Below, piece after piece: positions 17,774 to 26,947 of a stretch of 64,000 bases of DNA. Origin of the DNA: Azophilus sp965247035 (GTDB taxonomy: Bacteria; Pseudomonadota; Gammaproteobacteria; Pseudomonadales; Azotimanducaceae); the NCBI GenBank assembly GCA_965247035.1, contig CBDFGJ010000003.1:930001-994000 (forward strand), in the 5' to 3' direction. The notes under the pieces were generated by a model. That model was not told the origin of the DNA. It was given only the letters and a program-made list of their open reading frames with translations, and made no database searches. Made by a program: the position numbers and the translations under genes. Each line of letters begins with the position of its first letter. Within the stretch, counting starts at the first letter, position 1.

Positions 17774-19885
17774 ATGGACTTTCGTATAGCCGACACCTTT
17801 ACCACCAGCCTCGCCAAACTCACTGGCGACGAACAAAAGTCTGTAAAGACTACTGCGTTTGATTTGCAACTAAACCCGGCAAATCCCGGGATGAGTTTCC
17901 ACAAACTCGACTTGGCCAAGGACCCTAGGTTCTGGTCAGTTCGAATCAGCCGGGATATTCGGTTGATCGTACACAAGACTGAAAAAAGTCTGTTGCTTTG
18001 TTACGTCGATCATCATGACAAAGCCTATCATTGGGCAGAACGCCGCAAGCTGGAAACCCATCCTAAGACAGGGGCAGCACAGTTGGTGGAAGTGCGGAAA
18101 ATGGTGCGTGAAATTACCGTTCCGATGTATGTAGCCCAAGTCGATGTTCAGGCTGATGCTCAACCCAATCAGCCAACAGCACAAAAGCCACTATTGTTTG
18201 TAGACTTGCCGGATGATGAGTTGCTGAGCTATGGGGTGCCGGTTGAGTGTCTGGACGATGTACGAGAGGCTGATGAAGACACTGTGCTGGATTTGGCTGA
18301 TCATTTGCCGGGCGAAGCAGCAGAGGCACTGCTGGAACTGGCGACTGGAGGCACGCCGCAGATTGTTCAACCTGTAGCGGTAAGCGTTGATCCGTTTGAA
18401 CATCCCGATGCGCAGCGCCGCTTCCGGATGGTGAAGAATGTTGAAGAGCTTGAGCGTGCCCTGGATTACCCTTGGGAGAAATGGACTGTTTTTCTCCATC
18501 CGGCACAGCGCCAGTGGGTGGAAAAGGACTATAACGGCCCCGCACGGGTGTCGGGTTCGGCGGGAACAGGTAAAACTATTGTTGCCTTGCACCGTGCGGT
18601 CTTTCTTGCGCGAAAGCATCCCGAGGCGCGCGTTTTGCTCACTACTTTCTCCGATACTTTGGCGAATGCATTGCGGGTAAAATTGAGACGATTGATCAGC
18701 GGTGAGCCCCGGCTTGGCGAGCGTCTTGAAGTGCAGGCTGTCAACACAATCGGTTGCCGACTTTATGAATCGCACTGTATTGCTGATAAAGGTTCTTTAA
18801 ATATCGTCTCTTCTGAAGTGATACAGAGCCTGCTTAAAGAGGCATCCGGTAAGGCTGAGGATAGCAAATTTAGCCAGCAGTTTTTACTGGCAGAATGGAC
18901 TGACGTGGTGGATGCATGGCAGCTGGATACCTGGAATGCCTATCGAGATGTCCGACGCCTGGGTCGAAAAACCCGTCTTCCAGAACAACAACGTGCGTTA
19001 CTATGGTCGATATTCGACGGTGTTCGCACACAGCTTGCGCATCTGAAATTAATCACTTTCCCCGGATTATTTTGCCAGCTATCCGCTAACATTTCTGAGC
19101 GAAAACACCCTCCTTTCGAGTATGTGGTTGTCGATGAAGCACAAGACATCAGTGTTTCTCAGTTGCGGTTTCTTGCAGCCCTTGGAGGTCAGCGCCCAAA
19201 CAGCCTGTTCTTTGCGGGTGATCTTGGCCAACGAATTTTCCAACTGCCCTTCTCCTGGAAATCGCTGGGCGTTGATATTCGTGGTCGCTCTCGTACCCTG
19301 CATATTAATTACAGAACATCGCACCAGATTAGAATGCAGGCTGATCGATTACTGGGGCCGGAAGTGTCTGATGTGGATGGAAATACAGAAGAGCGGTGCG
19401 GTACTGTTTCGGTATTCAATGGGGCGGTTCCTGAGATTACCATTTTGGACAGTATTGAGGATGAATGCACTGCAGTCAGCGAGTGGTTATTGGCAAGGAG
19501 CAGCGAAGATGTATTGCCCCACGAGATAGGTGTTTTTGTTCGGTCTGAGAATGAACTTGACCGTGCGCGCAAAGCCGTTGAGGATGCCGAACTGCCGCTC
19601 AACGTGCTCGACGAAAATCTAGAGGCAACCAGCGGATACGTTTCGATCAGCACTATGCATCTCGCCAAGGGTCTGGAATTTCGTGCCGTTGTGGTGATGG
19701 CCTGTGACGATGAAGTGATTCCATTGCAGGAACGGATTGAAACAGTTGTTGACGATTCGGATTTGGAAGAGGTTTACAACACGGAACGTCACTTATTGTA
19801 CGTAGCTTGTACTCGTGCGCGTGATTATTTGCTGGTGACAAGTGTCGATCCCGCTTCTGAGTTTCTTGATGATCTTCGGATGTGA
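17774..19885 (+). CDS. UvrD-like helicase with an N-terminal RelE/ParE-type domain
   Basis: 703 residues. The first 110 have the RelE/ParE toxin fold pattern (FHKLDLAKDPRFWSVRISRD then IRLIVHKTEKSLLLCYVDHHDKAY). The rest is an SF1 helicase: GSAGTGKTIVALHRA near residue 263, VVVDEAQDIS near 452, GDLGQRIFQ near 482, STMHLAKGLEF near 627 and HLLYVACTRARD near 674. Such helicases unwind or resect DNA, and similar ones occur in defence systems such as Gabija. The toxin-like domain might load it on ribosomes or RNA, or may just bind a partner. The stop overlaps the next start (GTGA). Confidence 0.85.
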   Translation: MDFRIADTFTTSLAKLTGDEQKSVKTTAFDLQLNPANPGMSFHKLDLAKDPRFWSVRISRDIRLIVHKTEKSLLLCYVDHHDKAYHWAERRKLETHPKTGAAQLVEVRKMVREITVPMYVAQVDVQADAQPNQPTAQKPLLFVDLPDDELLSYGVPVECLDDVREADEDTVLDLADHLPGEAAEALLELATGGTPQIVQPVAVSVDPFEHPDAQRRFRMVKNVEELERALDYPWEKWTVFLHPAQRQWVEKDYNGPARVSGSAGTGKTIVALHRAVFLARKHPEARVLLTTFSDTLANALRVKLRRLISGEPRLGERLEVQAVNTIGCRLYESHCIADKGSLNIVSSEVIQSLLKEASGKAEDSKFSQQFLLAEWTDVVDAWQLDTWNAYRDVRRLGRKTRLPEQQRALLWSIFDGVRTQLAHLKLITFPGLFCQLSANISERKHPPFEYVVVDEAQDISVSQLRFLAALGGQRPNSLFFAGDLGQRIFQLPFSWKSLGVDIRGRSRTLHINYRTSHQIRMQADRLLGPEVSDVDGNTEERCGTVSVFNGAVPEITILDSIEDECTAVSEWLLARSSEDVLPHEIGVFVRSENELDRARKAVEDAELPLNVLDENLEATSGYVSISTMHLAKGLEFRAVVVMACDDEVIPLQERIETVVDDSDLEEVYNTERHLLYVACTRARDYLLVTSVDPASEFLDDLRM

Positions 19886-21153
19886 CTATGTGGAAATTTA
19901 TTCACGCAGCAGACATACACCTCGATAGCCCCTTGCATGGCCTGGAGCGATACGAAGGTGCTCCTGTTGAAGAGATCCGCAGTGCCACGCGCCGCGCCTT
20001 CGACAACCTGATTGAATTGGCAATAGAAGAGGAAGTTGCATTCGTATTGTTAGTCGGTGATCTGTATGACGGCGACTGGAAGGACTACAACACAGGCCTT
20101 TATTTCGTAGAACGAATGGGGCGTCTTCGGCAAGCGGGGATTAGAGTCTTCATGGTCGCGGGGAACCACGATGCGGCCAGCCAAATTACCAGGCACCTAC
20201 GGTTACCTGACAATGTCACGATGTTTTCAACAAAAAAACCGGGGCGCGTTATTCTGAAAGAATTGGATGTGGCGATAGTGGGCCAGGGTTTTGCTGCCAG
20301 AGCGGTAACGGATGATCTTTCGCATGCTTACCCCCAAGGTGAAGCGCAACTCTTCAATATCGGTCTGCTGCACACCTGTCTGGACGGTAAGCCAGGTCAC
20401 GAGCCCTACGCGCCATGCTCTGTGGATGGGTTGCGATCCAAGGGGTACCAGTACTGGGCATTGGGCCATGTCCATAAACGTGAAGAGGTGAGCCAAGACC
20501 CATGGATTGTATTTCCGGGCAATATTCAGGGTCGACATGTCCGCGAGGTAGGGCCAAAGGGCTGTACCCAGGTCACGGTGGATAGCGGTGAGATTGTGGA
20601 GGTGGAACATCGTGATCTCGATGTGATGCGGTGGTCTCGTTGTGAACTGGATATTTCTGCCAGCGAGACGGTGGATGATATCTATGAGCAGGTGCGCAAG
20701 GGGCTGCAGTCGGCGTTGGATAGTGCCGATGGTAGACCAGTCGCTGTGCGGCTGATTCTGCATGGTGCTTGCTCTGCGCATTCGACGTTGCATGCAGACC
20801 GGGAACGCTGGATTCAAGAATATCGAGCCTTGGCAACAGGGCTGGGCGGTGCTGGCATCTGGCTGGAGAAGGTTTCGATTAAGACGACACCATCTGTCTC
20901 TTCTGGCGAAGTTCTTGAACGTGACGATGCATTAAGCGGTCTGCTGCGCGCCATCCGCGATATGGAACTCGATGGTTCCGCTTTGGATGATCTCGCCGAC
21001 GAGATATCTACATTGCGCCAGAAACTTCCGGCCGAACTGCTGGGTGGCGATGATCCCTTGGATCCAACCAATCCGGAATTTCTTAAAGATACCCTGGAGG
21101 ATATTAAAGAGCTGCTCGTTAACCGCTTGCTGTCCACGGAGAGCGGATCATGA
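19882..21153 (+). CDS. YhaO/SbcD-type metallophosphatase nuclease
   Basis: 423 residues. The calcineurin-like motifs are in order: HAADIHLDSPL near residue 8, VGDLYDGDW, AGNHDA, a His in LLHT, and GHVHKREE near 195; these bind two metal ions. The C-terminal 170 residues resemble the DNA-binding cap of YhaO-type exonucleases. GTG at 19882 overlaps the helicase stop, and an in-frame ATG at 19888 is an alternative. The stop overlaps the yhaN-like start by 4 bp, so the three proteins are probably made together and act on DNA ends. Confidence 0.85.
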   Translation: MTMWKFIHAADIHLDSPLHGLERYEGAPVEEIRSATRRAFDNLIELAIEEEVAFVLLVGDLYDGDWKDYNTGLYFVERMGRLRQAGIRVFMVAGNHDAASQITRHLRLPDNVTMFSTKKPGRVILKELDVAIVGQGFAARAVTDDLSHAYPQGEAQLFNIGLLHTCLDGKPGHEPYAPCSVDGLRSKGYQYWALGHVHKREEVSQDPWIVFPGNIQGRHVREVGPKGCTQVTVDSGEIVEVEHRDLDVMRWSRCELDISASETVDDIYEQVRKGLQSALDSADGRPVAVRLILHGACSAHSTLHADRERWIQEYRALATGLGGAGIWLEKVSIKTTPSVSSGEVLERDDALSGLLRAIRDMELDGSALDDLADEISTLRQKLPAELLGGDDPLDPTNPEFLKDTLEDIKELLVNRLLSTESGS

Positions 21154-24100
21154 AACTTCAGGAATTGAATCTTGCTGCATTCGGGCCTTTTACTGATAGA
21201 GTATTGGCATTTGACGAGATGGGTCTGCACATCGTTTACGGCCCCAATGAGGCGGGAAAGAGCTCGGCTCTGCGAGGTTTAAAAGCCCTGCTTTATGGTA
21301 TCGATGAGCGTACCCTTGATAATTTCCTTCACGCCAATAACAAGATTCGTATACAGGGTTATTTGCGGTCAACCGATGGGCATGAACTTACATTTATCCG
21401 GCGCAAAGGCCGGAAAAATACTTTATTGACTTCTGAGGGCGAGGCACTTGATGAACAGGCACTGGCGCCGTTTCTCCAAGGCGTGACTTCGAAACTCTTC
21501 GAAACGCTTTTTGGGATTGATCACCAGGCATTGGTGCAGGGAGGCCAGGAGATCCTCGAACAGAAAGGAGAGGTCGGCCAGGCACTTTTTTCTGCAGCGC
21601 TTGGTAGCCCCGCGTTGCACGCCGTACTCGCAGAACTGGATGATACGGCGAAGAACCTTTTTCTTCCTGCGGGCTCAAAGCCAGTGATTAACTCGGCCAT
21701 TCGGTCACATACGGAACTGAGGGCTGAGATTAGACAATGCTCGCTCTCTTCCAGAAAATGGGATGAGCACCGTCGTGCTTTGGGGCGTACGACAAAGGAA
21801 CTGGAAAAAATTCAATCTGAACTGGCAGACAACAGGATTGAGGTAAACCGTTTACAACGTATCCATCGCATTTTACCGAAACTCGCCAGGCGCCGTGGGT
21901 TTTTTCAGGAACGGGAACTGTTGGGTGATGTTGTCGTCCTAGCGGAGAACTTTGCCGGCCGTCGCCAAGAGGCAGCGAATAAATTACAGACGGCCCAGGC
22001 CATAATTGGTAAGGCAACCCCTCGTCTGGACGGATTACAGAAACAGCTCGAAGGCTTATCAACAAACCATGAATGTTTGGACCAGGCAGAGAACATTGAG
22101 GGTCTCCATGCGCGCCTGGGAGGGCACCGAAAAGCACTGCAAGACCGGCCGCGTCTTGTTGCCGAAAGGCAACAATTGCTGACGGATACGGAATCCATAC
22201 TCAAAGAGGTTCGTCCTGATCTCGAACTGAAGAACATTGAGCAGTTACTCCCCATACTGGCAAGGCGGCGTGCCGTTGTCGAGTTAGGCGACAAAAATGT
22301 TGCCCTTAACACCCGTGTAGATCAAACAGAATCCGATCTGCGTGAAACTGAAAAGCGATTGAAGATCGCCCGCAAAGAGCGCGACGAAATCCCTGAGTTG
22401 GGTTCCACAGAAGCATTACGCCGAGTGATTACTGCCTCCAGGAAACAAGGAGATTTGGATGTATCGATCCAATCCACTCATAGCCAACTCACAAGCCTGC
22501 AGGCAGAGTGCGCCGCAGATCTTTCACGACTTCCGCTTTGGGAAGGAGAATTAGAGGATGTACCTGGATTGAGGTTGCCCAACCGGGAAGGCATCCATCG
22601 ATTTGAAGAGGACTATGACGAACTCGGAAAGCAATCCCATCGGCTTGAAGAGAAAAAAGAAGAAATTATAGATACCTTACAAGACACCTCGCAAAGACTC
22701 GATGAGATCGAACGTGTCGGGGCGGTGCCAACGGAGGCAGATCTCATCAATGCCAGATCCTCACGTGACCAGGTCTGGCAGTTGTTGCGTCGGCAGTGGG
22801 TGGATGGTGAGGACGTGTCGGCTGAGGTAAGTAACTATCAGGATGACGGAACATTGCCAGATGTTTTCGAAAACCACATTGCCGGTGCCGATGGCGTGTC
22901 CGATCGCTTGCGCCGTGAAGCAGACCGGGTTCATGCATTGGCAAACCTTCAAGCCAAACAGAATGGCGTACAAGAAGAAGCGAATCGGATAGCAAAGCAG
23001 ATTGAGGCAGTTAGTGCTGAAAAGGATCAGCTTGGTGCTGACTGGCGAGAATTATGGGCGCCTTGCCGGATTATTCCTTGTACACCACGAGAGATGCGGG
23101 TTTGGCTGGATGAGTTCGAGAAACTTCGGACTCAGGTGGAAAACTTGAATTTGCTCCGCCGGAAAATGAGCGAGCTTGAGCAAAACCGTACCAAGCATAT
23201 CCAATTTCTGAATCAGCAACTGGAAGGCTTGGGAAGGGCGAGTTCATCATCGGCAGAGCTCGAAGGTATACTGCTGGAGTGCGAAGCGGTTGTGAAGCAG
23301 CTCGATGAATCTAAACGTAAACAAGATGCTCTGAGTAAGGAGGTCAATGACCGGGAAGCCGATGTTGCGTCGCTGAGTGAAGAGCATCGGATGGCAACCG
23401 AAGCACTTGAAGCATGGCGGACGCAGTGGGGAGAATTGATGATGAGCTTTGCTCTGCGCATCGAAACTTCGCCCTCGGAAGCGCATGATTTGCTTGAAAG
23501 TGTCAGAGCACTGTTCGTAAAACAGAGAGAAACGAAAAAACTGCAGATACGTACCAATGACATTGATGAAGATGCAGAAGCTTTCTGCGGTCAGGTAGAA
23601 GATGTGGTCGCGGCGATTGCTCCGGAACTTGACAGTTTGCCTGCAGATGATGCCGTGATGCGTCTCAATGTATTGCTATCGGAGAACCGATCAAAACAGA
23701 CAAAACGGCAACAGATTGAAGAGCAACTCGACCAGGTGAAGGAGGAAATAGAGGATTCTAAGGCATCAATCGACACGATGACTGAGCGTCTGGATGCACT
23801 GTGTATAGAATCGAAATGTGAAGGTCGTGATCACCTGGGGGAGGCGGAACGCAGGTCAGTGGATTTTCTCCGAATCAGGTCGGCAATTGATTCGGTTGAG
23901 CAAGAGATTCTGGAGGCGGGTGAAGGTGCCACCATTGCAACGCTGGAGACTGAAGCGGAGGGGATAAATCCAGATAGCCTGCCCGGTCGAATCAAAGAGT
24001 TGGACAATAATATCAGTGATGAGCTGGAGCCTAGGCGTACTGAACTTGCAGAGACAAAGGGGCGCGAAGAAAAGGAACTGGAACTTATGGATGGCAGTGA

Positions 24101-24638
24101 CCATGCGGCAGTGCTCGCCGATCAGGCCCAGGCCACACTCGCAAGTATTCGCTCAGACGCTGAGCGCTATATTCACGTGAAACTGGCCGGCAAGATATTG
24201 CGTGACCAGATTGAGCGTTATCGCCAGGAAAACCAGGGGCCACTGGTTAAACGTGCCAGCGAATATTTCTCTGCACTGACACTTGGGTCGTTCGATGGCC
24301 TCATGACCGACTTCAATGAAAAGGATGAACCCGTCCTTGCTGGCATTCGCCCAGGGGGAGAACGCGTGTATGTGGAAGGTATGAGTTCAGGAACGCGGGA
24401 TCAGCTCTACCTGGCATTGCGTCTCGCCTCTTTAGAAAAATATATGGAAGCCTCCGAGCCGATGCCTTTTATTGTCGACGACATACTTGTGGACTTTGAT
24501 GACGAGCGTTCACAAGCCGCATTGAATGCGTTGGCTGAATTGGCCGAGAAGACACAAATTATTCTGTTTACCCACCACTCACGGGTTGTCGAACAGTCGA
24601 AACAACTGAAAGGGCCTGTTCAGGTGCAAGAGCTGTAA
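21150..24638 (+). CDS. YhaN/SbcC-like AAA ATPase with long coiled coils
   Basis: 1162 residues of the SMC/Rad50-like class. The N-terminal ATP site is YGPNEAGKSSALRGL near residue 30, with the family's NKIRIQGYLRSTDG segment. About 180-1000 is charged heptad-rich coiled coil. The C-terminal lobe has EGMSSGTRDQLYLALRLASLE (signature motif) and MPFIVDDILVDFDDER (Walker B). It is the usual partner of YhaO-type nucleases. The genes overlap by 4 bp. It closes the defence operon; no clear terminator follows. Confidence 0.87.
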   Translation: MKLQELNLAAFGPFTDRVLAFDEMGLHIVYGPNEAGKSSALRGLKALLYGIDERTLDNFLHANNKIRIQGYLRSTDGHELTFIRRKGRKNTLLTSEGEALDEQALAPFLQGVTSKLFETLFGIDHQALVQGGQEILEQKGEVGQALFSAALGSPALHAVLAELDDTAKNLFLPAGSKPVINSAIRSHTELRAEIRQCSLSSRKWDEHRRALGRTTKELEKIQSELADNRIEVNRLQRIHRILPKLARRRGFFQERELLGDVVVLAENFAGRRQEAANKLQTAQAIIGKATPRLDGLQKQLEGLSTNHECLDQAENIEGLHARLGGHRKALQDRPRLVAERQQLLTDTESILKEVRPDLELKNIEQLLPILARRRAVVELGDKNVALNTRVDQTESDLRETEKRLKIARKERDEIPELGSTEALRRVITASRKQGDLDVSIQSTHSQLTSLQAECAADLSRLPLWEGELEDVPGLRLPNREGIHRFEEDYDELGKQSHRLEEKKEEIIDTLQDTSQRLDEIERVGAVPTEADLINARSSRDQVWQLLRRQWVDGEDVSAEVSNYQDDGTLPDVFENHIAGADGVSDRLRREADRVHALANLQAKQNGVQEEANRIAKQIEAVSAEKDQLGADWRELWAPCRIIPCTPREMRVWLDEFEKLRTQVENLNLLRRKMSELEQNRTKHIQFLNQQLEGLGRASSSSAELEGILLECEAVVKQLDESKRKQDALSKEVNDREADVASLSEEHRMATEALEAWRTQWGELMMSFALRIETSPSEAHDLLESVRALFVKQRETKKLQIRTNDIDEDAEAFCGQVEDVVAAIAPELDSLPADDAVMRLNVLLSENRSKQTKRQQIEEQLDQVKEEIEDSKASIDTMTERLDALCIESKCEGRDHLGEAERRSVDFLRIRSAIDSVEQEILEAGEGATIATLETEAEGINPDSLPGRIKELDNNISDELEPRRTELAETKGREEKELELMDGSDHAAVLADQAQATLASIRSDAERYIHVKLAGKILRDQIERYRQENQGPLVKRASEYFSALTLGSFDGLMTDFNEKDEPVLAGIRPGGERVYVEGMSSGTRDQLYLALRLASLEKYMEASEPMPFIVDDILVDFDDERSQAALNALAELAEKTQIILFTHHSRVVEQSKQLKGPVQVQEL

Positions 24639-24660
24639 AAAGCCGACTGCGGATTCTTAC

Positions 24661-25049
24661 ATGGCCAACAACAAAGCATACAAATGGATATTCCCCGCTC
24701 GCTTCCGAGCCGGCGCTTATGGGTGGAAGTCTGCCAGGTTGGCTTGCCAACGCCTTCGTGAAGCGGTTTCTGAGATAAAAAAGTTGCGAAGAAAGATCCT
24801 GTTCCCGGGGCAGAGGGCGCGGTTCGTCTGATAGAAAAACTTTGACCTGCATTGGAGCATGTGGATAGCTCCAGCGGCGCCCTGGGATCTGCAGTGAATA
24901 AGGTGCTCGATGAATTGATGCCGATTATCATCAAAGCGCCAGCCGATAAAAAAGCACGCGGTAAATGGCTGGATCGGCTTTGGCAGGCCATGGAAGATGA
25001 TGGTGTCGATTACCTTGGCCCGGTAGGTGACCGGTGGGGCGAACTCTAA
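24661..25049 (+). pseudogene. Degraded DUF6880-like gene, 5' part only
   Basis: From ATG 24661 the frame starts MANNKAYKWIFPARFRAGAY and reads AVSEIKK, then shifts by one base in an A-run near 24780. The next frame reads DPVPGAEGAVRLIEKL, meets a TGA at 24847, and continues PALEHVDSSSGALGSAVN to LGPVGDRWGEL where it ends at 25049. Joined together these pieces match the start of a large conserved protein family of unknown function (DUF6880-like). Two lesions and loss of the C-terminal part show it is dead. Confidence 0.65.
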
Positions 25050-25065
25050 GGGGCGAATATCCCCG

Positions 25066-25407
25066 CTAACTGAATTTCGACGCAAACACTTCCTCGTTGT
25101 AACCGACGAGATATGTCCTCCCGACCCGCATGGTTGGTGCACGCACATTGCCGGTTGGCCCCAACATGGCCGCCACCGCGTCCTTGCCAACCTTGCCTTT
25201 CAGGTCGAAGGTCGAAACCTTCTTGCCCTTCATGGTAATCAGCTTGTCCGCGCCCTTGAGCAGTTCCCGGGCGTCAGCCGCCTGTAGCTTCCTGCTGGCG
25301 GGGACCGTCTCTTCAATGGCTATATTATTGGCTTCCAGAAACCTGGATGCTCTGGTGCAGGAAGTTCATCCCTTGCGGCAGTAGTACCATTTGACCTTGC
25401 TTGCCAT
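25066..25407 (-). CDS. ArsC-family (seleno)protein with in-frame UGA at the redox site
   Basis: Minus strand, ATG at 25407, stop TAG at 25066, 113 residues if the UGA at 25368-25366 is read as selenocysteine (U14). The translation is KWYYCRKG-U-TSC-TRASRFLEANN, so UGA stands exactly where the first Cys of a CxxC motif is expected. The downstream part is typical of the ArsC/Spx family: LGPTGNVRAPTMRVGRTYLVGYNEE. GGGAG lies 7-8 bases before the ATG. A candidate SECIS hairpin follows the UGA. The rest of the frame has no other stop. The family is known to have Cys and Sec members; its substrate is unclear. The alternative is a nonsense mutation in a dying gene. Confidence 0.72.
25337..25357 (-). 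promoter_or_regulatory. Candidate bacterial SECIS hairpin
   Basis: On the minus strand, 10 bases after the UGA, CCAGA pairs with TCTGG (one more G-T pair possible) around an 11-base loop GCATCCAGGTT that begins with G and contains GGT. Spacing and loop features agree with the loose bacterial SECIS consensus: a stem of at least 4 bp, G early in the loop and roughly 16-37 nt from UGA to loop. It has not been tested by folding software. Confidence 0.5.
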
Positions 25408-25482
25408 TTGTCGCTCCCTTTTTTGACCGGCCCAGCATTCCAAAGCCCTGCTCAGGTTTCAAACCGGTGCTGGTTCTTGAAT

Positions 25483-25620
25483 TCAACCTCGAAGTGCAAC
25501 AGGGGGGTCTATGCCGAATAGTGCCTGATTCGATGTTTTCATGCCAAGGCATTTGCGCGACCGGTTATTGATCTGGTCCACCACATGCGCCAGTTGCGAG
25601 GTTGAATCCAAGAGCCCGTA
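25483..25620 (-). pseudogene. C-terminal fragment of an IS30-like transposase
   Basis: The minus frame ending at TGA 25485-25483 reads HVVDQINNRSRKCLGMKT and then FGIDPPVALRG. The 'INNRpRKcLGykTP.e.F' segment is the well-known end of IS30-type integrase domains. The upstream part is missing. It marks the junction between the acquired left part and the core-genome right part. Confidence 0.65.
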
Positions 25621-25687
25621 CACGGAATTGCTTTCCGACCCCCAATATCTTATTTTTGTGTTCTCGGAATTTCAGAGATTCGGGCAC

Positions 25688-26692
25688 ATGAAACTTGGTT
25701 TAGGTCTTGGGCCACTCGGTCCGCCCGGCGGCGCCACCATCGTCAATTTGGCTCAGGAGGCCGAAGCCCTTGGCTATGACACCATTTGGTGCCCGGAGAT
25801 CTATGGCGCGGACTGCTTCACGCCCTTGGCTTGGGTCGGCGCGCATACGCAGCGCATCAATTTAGGCACCTCGATCATGCAGCTTTCGGCACGCACCCCA
25901 ACAAGCGCGGCCATGCAGGCTGTTAGCTTGGATTACCTTTCCCAAGGGCGGTTGATCCTTGGCATCGGCGTGTCCGGCCCGCAGGTGGTGGAAGGCTGGT
26001 ACGGGCAGCCCTATCCAAAGCCGCTGGCTCGAACCCGTGAGTGGATTCAAATCTTCCGCAAAGTTGTAGCGCGTCAAGAGCCGGTGAGCTTTGACGGCGA
26101 ACACTATCAATTACCTCTGCGGGGTGGCACCGGCCTCGGCAAGCCGTTGAAGCTTATCCTGCATCCGCTGCGCGACCATATTCCCCTTTACTTGGGTGCG
26201 GAAGGACCGAAGAACGTGTCCCTCGGCGTGGAGCACTGCGATGGCTGGATTCCCATGTTCCTGTCGCCTGACCGCATGATGCACGTTTACAAGGAGGCGA
26301 TGGAGCGTCGCGCCAAGAACTTCGAGATTGCCGCCGTGGTGACGGTGATCGTGGATGATGATCTTGATCGCGCCATGACGAAGATCAAGCAAGACATCGG
26401 CTTCTACATAGGCGGCATGGGGGCTAGGAATTTCAATGTCCACAAAGATCACGTCAGCCGCTTGGGATTTGCGGAGGAAGCGCAGAAGGTCCAGGATCTG
26501 TTCCTGTCCGGCAAACGCGACCAAGCCATCGCTGCCGTGCCGGAAGTCCTGTGCGATGAAGTCGCCCTGATCGGTCCAAAGGACCGCATCCACGAGCGGC
26601 TGCAAGCTTGGAAGGACAGCCCGGTAACCATGTTGACCGTAGGCACCTCAGACATCGACACCCTGCGCTTCATGGCCGAGGAACTGCTTTGA
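25688..26692 (+). CDS. LLM-class flavin/F420-dependent oxidoreductase
   Basis: 334 residues of the luciferase-like monooxygenase family. The start at 25688 gives MKLGLGLGPLGPPG, a typical first beta-strand. A longer frame back to 25541 runs over the IS30 remnant and is not used. Family features: NLAQEAEALGYDTIWCPE, RINLGTSIMQLSARTP, LDYLSQGRLILGIGVSGPQVVEGWYG. These are the TIM-barrel strands that bind FMN or F420. The substrate is unknown. The next gene is 255 bp away. Confidence 0.85.
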   Translation: MKLGLGLGPLGPPGGATIVNLAQEAEALGYDTIWCPEIYGADCFTPLAWVGAHTQRINLGTSIMQLSARTPTSAAMQAVSLDYLSQGRLILGIGVSGPQVVEGWYGQPYPKPLARTREWIQIFRKVVARQEPVSFDGEHYQLPLRGGTGLGKPLKLILHPLRDHIPLYLGAEGPKNVSLGVEHCDGWIPMFLSPDRMMHVYKEAMERRAKNFEIAAVVTVIVDDDLDRAMTKIKQDIGFYIGGMGARNFNVHKDHVSRLGFAEEAQKVQDLFLSGKRDQAIAAVPEVLCDEVALIGPKDRIHERLQAWKDSPVTMLTVGTSDIDTLRFMAEELL

Positions 26693-26947
26693 CCCTAGCC
26701 GACCGATAGGCTCTAGGTCGTCTTCATCATGTTGACTTTTCTCATCGGAAAAGCCACCTTGATCCGAACTGACCCATACGCCCCGGCGGCGGCGCCGGTG
26801 TCAGGGTGCACCACCACCTTGGCGGCACTTCGGTGTCGGCCACGTCAGACGCAGCGGCGCAGCCCAAGGGCAAGGTGGCGAAAAAGCCCCGTGCGACGGG
26901 CGTTGTTAGTTGACCAGCCGAGCGGCGAGTATCACTAGGAGGAAGCA

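Noticed and set aside
25541..25687. N-terminal extension of the LLM oxidoreductase
   Set aside because: It overlaps an IS30-like remnant and does not look like the family; ATG 25688 gives the standard start.
26693..26947. Small frames before the DUF899 gene
   Set aside because: Low-complexity Pro/Arg/Ala translations without family features; probably non-coding or decayed.
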